In this document: in pieces, positions 53,681-62,243 of the stretch
How positions within the stretch are numbered: position 1 is the stretch's first letter
Layout: each line of letters opens with the position of its first letter
Source: G963556115 sp963678205
GTDB lineage: Bacteria; Planctomycetota; SZUA-567
Direction: 5' to 3'
Length of the DNA: 64,000 bases
Assembly: GCA_963678205.1 (NCBI GenBank)
Contig: OY782760.1
Span: 620,001 to 684,000, forward strand
Position numbers and translations under genes: made by a program
The notes under the pieces: model-generated
Database searches by the model: none
Seen by the model: only the letters and a program-made list of their open reading frames with translations
Told to the model about the DNA's origin: nothing

Positions 53681-53802
53681 ATAGAGAATCCTGTGCGTAA
53701 AAATTAATAATACACAGAACTATCGGCAATATTATGAGCTAAACATTACTGCATCTTGATTGTTTCCGGTAATAGTGGAAAAATAAAGTTGGGTATACTA
53801 AT

Positions 53803-54438
53803 TTAATTTATAAAAAAGTTTGAAAAATCACCAAATGATGTAAATAAATAATCAGGTTTAGTTGCTTTTAAAGCAGGAATATCAGCAGTACTTGCCCAAC
53901 CTGCTGCAATAACAGAAATGCCACAGTTTCTCGAAGCAGTTATATCATTTACAGCATCACCGATATATATGGTTTCTTTTTTATTTAAAGAATATTTTGA
54001 AATTAATTTATTTATACAATAATCTTTTACTTCTCCTGTAGGAGATCCAGGATAAATATCAGAAAAATAATGTGCAATATTGTATTGTTCAAGGGTGATA
54101 AGAGCTGTTATCAAACTTTTACAAGTAACCATTGTAATAAAGTGTCCGTTGTTTTTGAGATTTTCTAAAAGTTTATGAACTCCTGGAAAAGGATCAGGAT
54201 TTTTATTTAATAACTCTTTATAATGCGAAATAAATGATGATATTCCTTCTTTTTCTTTATAAGGAAGAAATATTTTTATAATGCCTTCTTCAGAAATTCC
54301 AAAATGTTTGGTAATTTCTTTAATTGGCAGCTCTTTATTCAAAAAAGTGCTTAGGAATTTTTTAAAGGCATCAACACATAATGGGAGTGTATCACCAAGT
54401 GTGCTGTCTAAATCAAAAATTATATTTTTATAGTGTAT
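53803..54438 (-). CDS. HAD-family phosphatase with no canonical start codon
   Basis: Reads as a complete phosphoglycolate-phosphatase-like HAD protein of about 211 residues. The nucleophile motif is IIFDLDSTLGDT (DxDxT), motif II lies around TMVTCKSLITAL, and motifs III/IV are in IYIGDAVNDITASRNCG. However, between the preceding stop in this frame (54448-54450) and the DxDxT motif there is no ATG, GTG or TTG. The natural starting point HYKNIIFDLD is preceded by ATA (54436-54438), which I use as the likely, non-standard start. The first normal candidate, TTG at 54342, would remove the catalytic Asp. It may be a mutated start, a rare ATA or ATT start, or an early pseudogene. Confidence 0.65.
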   Translation of the reverse strand: MHYKNIIFDLDSTLGDTLPLCVDAFKKFLSTFLNKELPIKEITKHFGISEEGIIKIFLPYKEKEGISSFISHYKELLNKNPDPFPGVHKLLENLKNNGHFITMVTCKSLITALITLEQYNIAHYFSDIYPGSPTGEVKDYCINKLISKYSLNKKETIYIGDAVNDITASRNCGISVIAAGWASTADIPALKATKPDYLFTSFGDFSNFFIN

Positions 54439-54454
54439 TATAAATATTCAGTAT

Positions 54455-54736
54455 TTATTGATCATCCTCAGCTTCTGAATGTTCAGAAATCTGTGCGTAT
54501 CTAATTTTTAAATCATCTATGGCAGCATTCAGATAAGTGAGTTCTTCTTCAGTAAGATTGCCATTAGTTTTTTCTTTTAGCATTGAAAGCAAATCTATGG
54601 AATATTTCGCATTAGTAAGATCAACTGTTATTGAGTTTGATATTGGGTTTTCAAGAATTCCTAAATGCATCAATGTTTGAGCAGCCATGCCGGATGCAAA
54701 TTGCAGGAAAGTTGCTTTTGTTTTATTATTATCCAT
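54455..54736 (-). CDS. DUF1844 family protein
   Basis: 93 residues, with FLQFASGMAAQTLMHLGI, NAKYSIDLLSMLKEKTNGNL and the Glu-rich C-terminus typical of DUF1844. Members are small cytoplasmic proteins of unknown function, common in deltaproteobacteria and their neighbours. The start overlaps the end of the coaB gene by eight bases, so translation is probably coupled. Confidence 0.85.
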   Translation of the reverse strand: MDNNKTKATFLQFASGMAAQTLMHLGILENPISNSITVDLTNAKYSIDLLSMLKEKTNGNLTEEELTYLNAAIDDLKIRYAQISEHSEAEDDQ

Positions 54737-55469
54737 TAATATTCCTTTTTAAATTGTTCAGAGACTCAAGCCGAATTAGTTCATTAATAATAAGTTTTGC
54801 GGTATCAAATTTTGTATTATCAACTAAATCAATTTTATTATTATCTTTAGAAATAATTTTAATAGTAGAGTAACTTTTTTCAAATGCAGCAGTAGAATTA
54901 ATTACTATAAGGTCTAATCCTTTATCTCTGAGCTTGCGTAAACCTTCAGTGATATTCATTGAAGTATCAAGTGAAAAACCAGCAATATATTTTGAATTTC
55001 TGGAATTGTCTTTATTGAGTTCAAATAAAATATCTTTTGTTCTTTTTAAATGTAAAACGAATTCGTGATTTTTGTCTTCAACATCAGCCTTTTTAAGTTT
55101 ACTTTGACTAGCATTAGTAGGAGTGAAATCGGCTACTGCTGCACTCATAATCAGGTAAACACAGCTATTAAATAAGTGGTTTAAAGTAATAAACAAATCT
55201 TGGGCACTTCTAATATTAACTACTGGGATATTTTTATCTGGGATTACTAAATGAGTTGGCCCTAATATTAAAATTGGAGATAACCCAAGTTCTTTTGCAG
55301 CTAAGGCGCACTCAATACCCATTTTACCTGTTGAGCGATTTGATATAAACCTCACAGGGTCAATATCTTCACAAGTAGGACCTCCAGTTATAAGTATTAT
55401 TTTACCAGAGTTTTGCTGGGCATGTTGTAAAGCTTTATTTGCCTGTTTAATTAAAATATTATGTTTCAT
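54729..55469 (-). CDS. coaB: Stand-alone phosphopantothenate-cysteine ligase domain
   Basis: 246 residues corresponding to the CoaB half of the usual CoaBC (Dfp) fusion. It begins KIILITGGPTCEDIDPVRFISNRSTGKMG (in parts TGGPTCEDIDPVRFI and SNRSTGKMG), then MSAAVADFTP, KLKKADVE, LKRTKDIL and IAGFSLDT. It joins cysteine to 4'-phosphopantothenate in CoA synthesis. The decarboxylase half (CoaC) is absent from this protein and from the window, so it must be encoded separately if the pathway is complete. It lies five bases after the TPR gene on the same strand. Confidence 0.85.
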   Translation of the reverse strand: MKHNILIKQANKALQHAQQNSGKIILITGGPTCEDIDPVRFISNRSTGKMGIECALAAKELGLSPILILGPTHLVIPDKNIPVVNIRSAQDLFITLNHLFNSCVYLIMSAAVADFTPTNASQSKLKKADVEDKNHEFVLHLKRTKDILFELNKDNSRNSKYIAGFSLDTSMNITEGLRKLRDKGLDLIVINSTAAFEKSYSTIKIISKDNNKIDLVDNTKFDTAKLIINELIRLESLNNLKRNING

Positions 55470-55474
55470 AGTAA

Positions 55475-56203
55475 TTATTCGGCTAAGATATTTAAATTGG
55501 CAATGCCATTTTTAGCAATAGTATTATCAGGATCATATTTTAGCGATGTATTATAGGCTTTTTTTGCTTGAGCAAACTTTTTAAGTTTTGTCAAAGAGTA
55601 CCCAGCACCTCTAAGAGCAATTGCTAAATTGTGTTTCTCAGTAGGAAATTTTTGTGCAATTTCTGCAGCCTGTTGATAACTTTTGAGCGATTCTTCAAAT
55701 TTTCCTAGGCGATTATATAAGTAACCCTGTTCACAAAAAGCAGTACTTGAATATGGAGCAAACTTTAGTAGGCTATCAAGAGTTGATAATGCAGCATCTA
55801 AATCATTTTCTTCAGCAGCTATAAATGCTTTTAAAAATAGAATTTTCTGAAGTTCCCAGCTTGTGCGTCTGATTTTTTTATCAGGATGAGATTTAATAAA
55901 ATCATCGTACTGTGAGTCAGAAGAAACACTGACATAGATTATATTATCCTCAGTAAGAAGTTCTTGGAATTTCTCTAAAACGGTTAAAACTTTTTTCTTA
56001 GCTGTTTCAAGATCGCCATTTGCAAGAATTTTACTAATTGTATCGACTTCAGTTTCAAACTGAGAGCCAATACCGGCGTTCTCAATAACAATATTTTTTA
56101 TAGTTGTGGTTGTAGTATCATTAGCTGCATAAGTAGTAGCACAAAATGAATTAATACAAGTAAATAAAAGTAGAGTGAAAAATATGTATTTAAAGTTGGA
56201 CAT
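55475..56203 (-). CDS. Secreted TPR-repeat protein
   Basis: 242 residues. The signal peptide (YIFFTLLLFTCINSFCATTYA) is split as YIFFTLLLFTCINSF then CATTYA-AND. The mature protein holds about 100 residues of Asp/Glu-rich helices and then three TPR-like repeats (FCEQGYLYNRLGKFEESLKSY, cut; LAIALRGAGYSLTKLKKFAQA; AYNTSLKYDPDNTIAKNGIA). Probably a periplasmic scaffold. AAGGT precedes the ATG. It leads the minus-strand run ending at the LysM gene. Confidence 0.82.
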   Translation of the reverse strand: MSNFKYIFFTLLLFTCINSFCATTYAANDTTTTTIKNIVIENAGIGSQFETEVDTISKILANGDLETAKKKVLTVLEKFQELLTEDNIIYVSVSSDSQYDDFIKSHPDKKIRRTSWELQKILFLKAFIAAEENDLDAALSTLDSLLKFAPYSSTAFCEQGYLYNRLGKFEESLKSYQQAAEIAQKFPTEKHNLAIALRGAGYSLTKLKKFAQAKKAYNTSLKYDPDNTIAKNGIANLNILAE

Positions 56204-56515
56204 AAATTTTACCTTAATTATGGAGTTAGGAATTTAGCCTATGTATTCGTAATGACAAAGATTTAAAATAATTATAGGGTTTTTTTATTTTGAAACAAAT
56301 AGATAGTGTATAAAATATATTGAAGAGTAAAATTATTATTAAATAAGGCTTAAAATTGTAATGTTAGTAGCTAGAATGAGAGTAAAACCTTACTATTTTG
56401 TATAATTAATAACTGATTACAGTACTCTTCTAGTTCAAAAGAAACTAATTATTTTAATGGTAGTTATTATTATACAGTTAGTCCGATATTTTATAAAAAT
56501 CATATTCTTATCTGG
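56204..56515. other. AT-rich spacer without a gene
   Basis: About 310 bases with no convincing frame on either strand. It holds the upstream region of the TPR gene and borders the decayed reading frame that follows. I see no repeat or hairpin worth naming. Confidence 0.5.
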
Positions 56516-57106
56516 ATGTTTTTGAGAATTGTTATATGTATTGTTTTGATTTTGTACTTAATAAATAAAAAAGAGCTAAATCGTTTAAAAAACATTCAGA
56601 ATCAAATCAAATGAAGATCAGATAAGTTTATATCTCAATGTAGGTAATGTCGGTTTGATAAAATATAATATTATAAATCAAATATATCATAGAGGTCAAA
56701 GAGGTCAAAATTTTTATACTTATTTAGTATATAGTTTAGAAGAAATATAAGCTTTTGACTAAAATAAATTTCAAATCATATATGAATATGATGCCGAATT
56801 AATAAAACAATATCATCAAGAAATTTCAACCAATAAATATCAGAAAGAATATATAATTCAAGTTAGGGTTTATAATAAAGACGGAAAACTTGATACGGTA
56901 TTGTTACTTGGGTAAATAATTGAGTATATAAAAGATAATTTGCCTGAAGAGATGTGTGGTGTAATTGTTGATATAATAAATATTGATTAAGTTTAGGGAA
57001 AAAATTAAAATTTAAAGAAATAATAAGGCAAAGTAATATTGATCACGGTTATGCAGAATATGGTGATAAAGTAGTATTTATGCTTGAAAATGGTGCATTG
57101 GCATAG
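56516..57106 (+). pseudogene. Decayed protein-coding gene of unknown function
   Basis: Protein-like sequence broken by stops and frame changes. It starts MFLRIVICIVLILYLINKK with a membrane helix and hits a stop after IQNQIK. It continues in another frame as EDQISLYLNVGNVGLIKYN and NQIYHRGQRGQNFYTYLVYS, passes two stops, then goes on with FQIIYEYDAELIKQYHQE, YIIQVRVYNKDGKLDTVLLLG, another stop, IIEYIKDNLPEEMCGVIVD, more stops, and RQSNIDHGYAEYGDKVVFML ending near 57106. The hydrophilic, compositionally normal segments between stops argue for a former gene with an N-terminal membrane anchor. I do not recognise the family. Confidence 0.6.
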
Positions 57107-57229
57107 ATAAAAAACCTCTTAACAGGGATAAGCTTTATAAAGGAATAAGAAAAGCTCTTGGTCAATAAAGATATTTTGATATTATTATAATTATATTGTT
57201 TGATTTTGTATTTAAAAGATGGAGATAGT

Positions 57230-58564
57230 ATGAGTTCGTTGTGGAATGATAGAGAAGGGCAATTTAACCCTGTAAGTGCGACAGATTATTTACCAGTTAA
57301 AAAGCTCAGGGAGTTGCAGTTACAACGATTAAAAGCTGTAGTTAAATGGGCGTACGAAAAAGTAGAGCTATTTAGAATTCGTTGTAATAATTCCAGACTT
57401 ACCCCTGATTCAATAAAAGAGTTGAGTGATCTTGGGAAATTTCCATTTACTGTTAAAACAGATCTTAGAGATAATTATCCTTTTGGTTTATTTGCTAGTG
57501 ATATGACAGATATTGTTCGTTTACATGCTTCTAGTGGTACAACAGGCAAGCCTATCGTTGTAGCTTATACAAATGAAGATATTAAGGTGTGGTCAACAGT
57601 AATGGCAAGAACTTTTGCCTGTGCTGGTCTTCACAAAGGGGATGTTCTTCAAAATGCTTATGGTTATGGTTTATTCACTGGTGGTTTGGGTGCACATTAT
57701 GGTGCTGAAGAATTAGGAGCAACCGTTATTCCGATATCAGGTGGTAATACAGAACGACAAATCATGTTGATGAATGATTTTCAGTCCAATGCAATTTGTT
57801 GTACACCTAGTTATTTTTTACATATTATTGAACAAGCTAAAAAAATGGGGATCAATATTAAAGATTTGCCTTTAAGAGTGGGTATTTTTGGGGCAGAACC
57901 ATGGACAGATGAAATGGGCAAATACGTTGAAAAACAAGCGGGTATCAAAACTATTGATATTTACGGCCTATCAGAAATTATAGGACCAGGGGTGGCATCT
58001 ATGTGCCTAGAGCAAGAAGGTTTGCATATTTTTGAGGATCACTTCTATCCTGAAATTATTGACCCTGATACAGGTGAGGTGCTTGCAGATGGTGAAGAAG
58101 GAGAGTTAGTGTTGACGACTTTATCAAAACGCGCAATGCCGATGATTCGTTATAGAACTCGAGATATTACCTCTATAATTACAGAGAAATGCGGATGTGG
58201 CAGGACTATAAGAAGGATGAGGCGTATTGGCAGAAGAAGTGATGATATGTTTATAATTAGGGGGGTTAATGTCTTCCCATCTCAAATAGAAGCGGGACTC
58301 CTTACAGTTGAAGAGGCAGTTCCACATTATCAGATTATTCTTACTCGTAAAGGTGGTTTAGATCAGATATTAGTAGAAGTAGAGCTTACTCCAGAGGCAT
58401 TTACAGATAAAGTTTCAGATCTTGAAAAGCTTCATAAAAAAGTAGCACAGGCAATTGAAAAGATTATTAATATTAGAGTATCAGTACATTTAGTTGAACC
58501 GAACTCTATACCTCGTAGTGAGGGTAAAGCTAAAAGGCTTATTGATAAAAGAGGTGAACAGTAG
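57230..58564 (+). CDS. paaK: Phenylacetate-CoA ligase, first copy
   Basis: Adenylate-forming enzyme that activates phenylacetate or a related aryl acid with ATP and CoA, 444 residues. Motifs: HASSGTTGKPIVVAYT (AMP-binding P-loop), YGYGLFTGGLG, GIFGAEPWTDEM, DIYGLSEIIGPGVAS, MIRYRTRDI and RSDDMFIIRGVNVFPSQIE, the PaaK-type C-terminus. I chose the ATG at 57230 with GGAG upstream; a TTG at 57200 adds a non-conserved hydrophobic start. It pairs with a second ligase around an ACT protein, an arrangement frequent in anaerobes that handle aryl-keto acids from amino acids. Confidence 0.92.
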   Translation: MSSLWNDREGQFNPVSATDYLPVKKLRELQLQRLKAVVKWAYEKVELFRIRCNNSRLTPDSIKELSDLGKFPFTVKTDLRDNYPFGLFASDMTDIVRLHASSGTTGKPIVVAYTNEDIKVWSTVMARTFACAGLHKGDVLQNAYGYGLFTGGLGAHYGAEELGATVIPISGGNTERQIMLMNDFQSNAICCTPSYFLHIIEQAKKMGINIKDLPLRVGIFGAEPWTDEMGKYVEKQAGIKTIDIYGLSEIIGPGVASMCLEQEGLHIFEDHFYPEIIDPDTGEVLADGEEGELVLTTLSKRAMPMIRYRTRDITSIITEKCGCGRTIRRMRRIGRRSDDMFIIRGVNVFPSQIEAGLLTVEEAVPHYQIILTRKGGLDQILVEVELTPEAFTDKVSDLEKLHKKVAQAIEKIINIRVSVHLVEPNSIPRSEGKAKRLIDKRGEQ

Positions 58565-58621
58565 CTTTATATTTAAGATGTATATATATAAAAATTATAT
58601 TATTCTATACAGGAGAATATC

Positions 58622-59050
58622 ATGAAAATAAAACAGGTCTCAATTTTTTTAGAAAACAAACCGGGACACTTAAATCATGCTTCTAAAGTAATTGCAGATG
58701 CTGGAATTAGTCTTGTTACTCTTTCTCTTTCTGATACTGAGCAATTTGGTATATTAAGAATTATTGTAAAAGAGTGGGAAAAAGCAGAAAAGCTTTTACT
58801 TGAGGCTGGTTTTGTAGTTAAAGTAACAGATGTTATTGCTGCAGAAGTAGATGATCAACCGGGCGGCTTGCATAAGATTTTAGAAGTTATTGAAAATTCA
58901 GAAATTAATATAGAGTACATGTATGCATTTACAGTAAAAAGAGATACTAAGGCTGTGCTTATGTTTAGATTCGATGATGCTGATCAAGCGCTCAACATAC
59001 TTGAAAAAGGTGGGATTAATATTATAAGTCCAAAAGAATTATTTGCATAG
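58622..59050 (+). CDS. Tandem ACT-domain amino-acid-binding protein
   Basis: 142 residues made of two ACT domains: IKQVSIFLENKPGHLNHASK near the N-terminus and DVIAAEVDDQPGGLHKILEV from about residue 72. No catalytic domain is attached. ACT domains bind amino acids, so this is probably a sensor or allosteric partner. Its place between two phenylacetate-CoA ligases suggests it links aromatic amino acid levels to ligase activity or expression. AGGAG precedes the start by six bases. Confidence 0.88.
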   Translation: MKIKQVSIFLENKPGHLNHASKVIADAGISLVTLSLSDTEQFGILRIIVKEWEKAEKLLLEAGFVVKVTDVIAAEVDDQPGGLHKILEVIENSEINIEYMYAFTVKRDTKAVLMFRFDDADQALNILEKGGINIISPKELFA

Positions 59051-59144
59051 TAAAATACAATTTGAGTAACGAGTATAAAATTGTGGCTGGTATAGTATAC
59101 TGGCAATAATAGTCAATTTAAAGTATTATAGAAAGTGTGGCAAA

Positions 59145-60449
59145 ATGAGCAGCAGTGTTGAAGATGTTATTTGGGATAGCAATGAGACTTTACCTAGAGA
59201 GGAGTTGAGAAAGCTCCAACTTGAGCGTTTGAGGAAATCATTAAAACAGGCAAAAAAAATTCCCTTGTATAAGGAAAGATTTAAAGATATTAATCCAGAA
59301 GATATTAAAGATATCAGCGATATTAAAAAATTTCCAATAACGACAAAAGCAGATTTGCGAAGTCAATATCCGCTTAATATGTTGGCAGTAGATCGTTCTG
59401 AAATTTCAAGAGTTCATGGCTCATCTGGCACAACTGGCAAACCAACATTTGTTGCATATACCGAGAATGATGTTAAAACTTGGGCGAATTTATGTGCACG
59501 TTTTCTTACAGCAGGAGGTCTTCGTCCACATCATCTTGCTCATATTGCTTTTGGGCTTGGTCTTTTTACTGGTGGATTTGGACTGCATTTTGGCATAAAT
59601 GCAGTTGGAGCAGGTATTGTGCCTGTTTCAGCAGGTAATACAAAGAGGCAGGTTATGCTTCTTAATGATCTAGCTGCTGAAGCATTGATATGTACACCAA
59701 GTTATGCTTTAAATATTGCAGAGGTTGCTAGAGAAGTTGGTCTGGATTCTACAAAACTTCCACTCAAGTTCGGGTTTTTTGGTGGAGAAATGTGGACTGA
59801 TGATATGTGTAATAAAATAGAGTCAGAGTTGGGGATTTTTGCTTCAAATAATTATGGTCTATCGGAAATTATTGGACCTGGGGTAAGTGGTGATTGTAAA
59901 TACCGAAATGGTATGCATGTTCAAGAAGATAACTTTATTGTAGAGTGTGTAAACCCTGACACATTAGAACCAGTAAAAGATGGTGAAAAAGGTGAACTTG
60001 TATTTACTTCACTTACAAAAGAAGCTATGCCGATTGTTCGTTATAGAACTAGAGATATCTCATCACTTGATTATACTCCATGTGAATGTGGGCGAACAGG
60101 TGTAAGAATGAGCAGAGTGCTTGGCAGAAGCGATGATATGCTGATCATTAGAGGTGTTAATGTATTCCCATCACAAATAGAAGAAGCGCTATTTAAAGTC
60201 GAAGGAACATCTGCACATTACTTGATTATTGTTGATAGACCAGAGAATATGGATAAAGTTACTCTTAAGGTAGAAATGCTGCCAGAAGCTTTTTCTGATA
60301 AGATGAATGATATGCAGAAATTCCGCGATAAAATTAGACAAGAAATACAGACAATAGCTCAAATAGGAGTAACTGTAGAGTTAGTTGCTCCTCAGACTTT
60401 AGAGAGGTCTGTTGGAAAAGCTGTAAGAGTTATTGACAATAGAAAATAA
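59145..60449 (+). CDS. paaK: Phenylacetate-CoA ligase, second copy
   Basis: 434-residue paralogue of the upstream ligase with the same motif order: HGSSGTTGKPTFVAYT, FGLGLFTGGFG, GFFGGEMWTDDM, NYGLSEIIGPGVSGDC, VRYRTRDI and RSDDMLIIRGVNVFPSQIE. The lid and acyl-pocket regions differ clearly from the first copy, so the two may prefer different aryl acids. It begins 94 bases after the ACT gene. In relatives such ligases work with indolepyruvate-type ferredoxin oxidoreductases, which are not in this window. Confidence 0.92.
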   Translation: MSSSVEDVIWDSNETLPREELRKLQLERLRKSLKQAKKIPLYKERFKDINPEDIKDISDIKKFPITTKADLRSQYPLNMLAVDRSEISRVHGSSGTTGKPTFVAYTENDVKTWANLCARFLTAGGLRPHHLAHIAFGLGLFTGGFGLHFGINAVGAGIVPVSAGNTKRQVMLLNDLAAEALICTPSYALNIAEVAREVGLDSTKLPLKFGFFGGEMWTDDMCNKIESELGIFASNNYGLSEIIGPGVSGDCKYRNGMHVQEDNFIVECVNPDTLEPVKDGEKGELVFTSLTKEAMPIVRYRTRDISSLDYTPCECGRTGVRMSRVLGRSDDMLIIRGVNVFPSQIEEALFKVEGTSAHYLIIVDRPENMDKVTLKVEMLPEAFSDKMNDMQKFRDKIRQEIQTIAQIGVTVELVAPQTLERSVGKAVRVIDNRK

Positions 60450-60545
60450 TGCTAATATTTTTTGAAATGAATGTCTCTATCTAGGTAAATAATAGTAGAT
60501 TCTTTTTTTATTAAAAAATTTACAATTAAGCTTATGGAGAGAGAT

Positions 60546-60848
60546 ATGAAAAAAATAATACCAAGTATAATTTTTGGCGCGAGTCTAATTGCTACTGGTT
60601 GCCAGAGTAACAATACAACAGAGAAACAAGAAGTAGAAAAACAAGAAACACCAAAAGAAATTACTATTGATAATATCAAAACTTTAAATTTTAAAGAAAT
60701 TGATATTAATAATGATGGTAGATTTACTTATGATGAGTTTGATAAAATTACTAAAAATAATGGCAGTGCAGAAGGTAATACTGTATATGCCGAATTTGAT
60801 GTAGATGGTAATGGTATTATTTCTGCAAAGGAATTTGAAGGTAAATAA
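60546..60848 (+). CDS. EF-hand lipoprotein
   Basis: 100 residues. The signal ends in a lipobox (SLIATGC), so Cys19 is probably lipidated. A short charged linker (TEKQEVEKQETPKE) leads to two EF-hand loops, DINNDGRFTYDEF and DVDGNGIISAKEF, both with ligands at the expected positions. It is probably a calcium-binding envelope lipoprotein. GGAGA sits before the ATG at 60546; a frame-matching ATG four codons earlier overlaps this site. Confidence 0.85.
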   Translation: MKKIIPSIIFGASLIATGCQSNNTTEKQEVEKQETPKEITIDNIKTLNFKEIDINNDGRFTYDEFDKITKNNGSAEGNTVYAEFDVDGNGIISAKEFEGK

Positions 60849-60875
60849 ACTTATTTAAGAGAATAAAGTTATTTT

Positions 60876-60904
60876 AAATGGACGAGTTTTGTGCTCGTCC
60901 ATTT
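60876..60904. terminator. Terminator between convergent genes
   Basis: AAATGGACGAG-TTTTGTG-CTCGTCCATTT followed by ATTTTTA on the plus strand; a perfect 11-bp stem between the EF-hand gene and the convergent sugar dehydrogenase gene. Confidence 0.85.
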
Positions 60905-60908
60905 ATTT

Positions 60909-62240
60909 TTATGCTTTAATAATTTTTGCGGTAGAATTTTTAATTTGTGACATACAATTTCTTGTATCTACGATAAGAGCACATTTTTCTGCTAGTTTAT
61001 TATAATCAATATTACTATGGGCTGTAGATATAATAACTGCATCTGTAGTTGTTAGAAAATTATCTGTCAGTTCTATTGATGAAAGTCCGAAATCATATTT
61101 TCGGGATTTTTTTAGAGTTGGAATAAATGGATCATGATATGAAATATTAGCGCCTAATTCATTGAATAATTCAATTAATCTTAAGCTTGGGCTCTCTCTG
61201 TCATCATCAATATCTTGTTTATAAGCAATTCCAATTATTAAGATATTACTTCCTTTGACGCTTTTTTCTAAATCATTTAGAGCCTTTTCTGTTTTAGAAA
61301 CAACATATTCTGGCATTGCTGTATTAATTTCACCTGCAAGTTCGATAAAGCGAGTATTAATGCCGTACTCTTTTGCTTTCCAGGTCAAGTAGAACGGATC
61401 AATAGGTATACAGTGTCCACCCAGTCCAGGTCCAGGATGAAACGGCATATAGCCAAACGGCTTGGTAGATGCAGCTTCAATGACTTCCCAAATATCAATA
61501 TCCATTTTATCAAAGATGATTTTTAATTCATTGACAAGAGCAATATTTACCGACCTGAAGATATTTTCAAGAAGTTTTGTCGCTTCAGCTATATCAGTAT
61601 TACTAACAAGGTGGGTTGTATTAATAACCTGTTTATACATAAAATTTGCAACTTTGCAGCAGGTTTCAGTGTAACCACCGACAATTTTTGTAATAGTTTT
61701 TGTTGAGAAATTTTTGTTTCCAGGATCTTCGCGCTCTGGTGAGAATGCAAGATAAAAATCTTTTCCTGCTTTTAAACCTGATTCTTCAAGTACCGGTTTT
61801 ACAAGTGATGAAGTAGTTCCAGGGTATGTTGTGCTTTCAAGTACTATGAGTTGATTCTGCTGTAAATACTTTGAAATAGTTTTTACTGTAGATTCAATAT
61901 ACTGCATATCTGGCTCTTTGTACTGATTTAAGGGCGTTGGAACGCAGATAATAATACAATCAACAATAGAAAGCAGTGAAAAATCTGTTGTTGCATAGTT
62001 TTTGTCATTAGAAGATATATATTTTATACTATCACTAGAAATATGTTTGATATAAGATTCACAATTATTAATTTTATGTACTTTATCATTATCTAGATCA
62101 AAGCCAATAATGGAGAATCCAACTTTAGCAAATTCAATTGCCAAAGGTAGTCCAACATAGCCCATCCCAATTATACCGATTATTGCAGCCTTATTCTCAA
62201 GTTTATCAATAAGTATTTGTATGTTGCTTTGTTTAATCAT
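60909..62240 (-). CDS. UDP-sugar 6-dehydrogenase (WbpA-like)
   Basis: NAD-dependent oxidation of a UDP-hexose (probably UDP-N-acetylglucosamine) to the uronic acid, 443 residues. Rossmann motif GIIGMGYVGLPLAIEF, VPTPLNQYKEPDM, ESTTYPGTT, SPEREDPGN, the catalytic-Cys motif PGLGGHCIPIDPFYL, and C-terminal GIAYKQDIDDDRESPSL. The GHCIP plus DPFYL form is typical of the UDP-GlcNAc/GalNAc dehydrogenases (WbpA/WbpO group) rather than UDP-glucose dehydrogenase. It is cotranscribed after an epimerase gene three bases upstream and belongs to a surface-glycan cluster. Confidence 0.88.
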   Translation of the reverse strand: MIKQSNIQILIDKLENKAAIIGIIGMGYVGLPLAIEFAKVGFSIIGFDLDNDKVHKINNCESYIKHISSDSIKYISSNDKNYATTDFSLLSIVDCIIICVPTPLNQYKEPDMQYIESTVKTISKYLQQNQLIVLESTTYPGTTSSLVKPVLEESGLKAGKDFYLAFSPEREDPGNKNFSTKTITKIVGGYTETCCKVANFMYKQVINTTHLVSNTDIAEATKLLENIFRSVNIALVNELKIIFDKMDIDIWEVIEAASTKPFGYMPFHPGPGLGGHCIPIDPFYLTWKAKEYGINTRFIELAGEINTAMPEYVVSKTEKALNDLEKSVKGSNILIIGIAYKQDIDDDRESPSLRLIELFNELGANISYHDPFIPTLKKSRKYDFGLSSIELTDNFLTTTDAVIISTAHSNIDYNKLAEKCALIVDTRNCMSQIKNSTAKIIKA

Positions 62241-62243
62241 ATA

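Noticed and set aside
53803..54342. Start of the HAD gene at the TTG at 54342
   Set aside because: This would remove the catalytic DxDxT motif, which is clearly encoded in the same frame just upstream.
60452..60679. Minus-strand frame opposite the EF-hand lipoprotein
   Set aside because: It is a shadow of the lipoprotein gene, which has a lipobox, two EF-hands and a good ribosome site.
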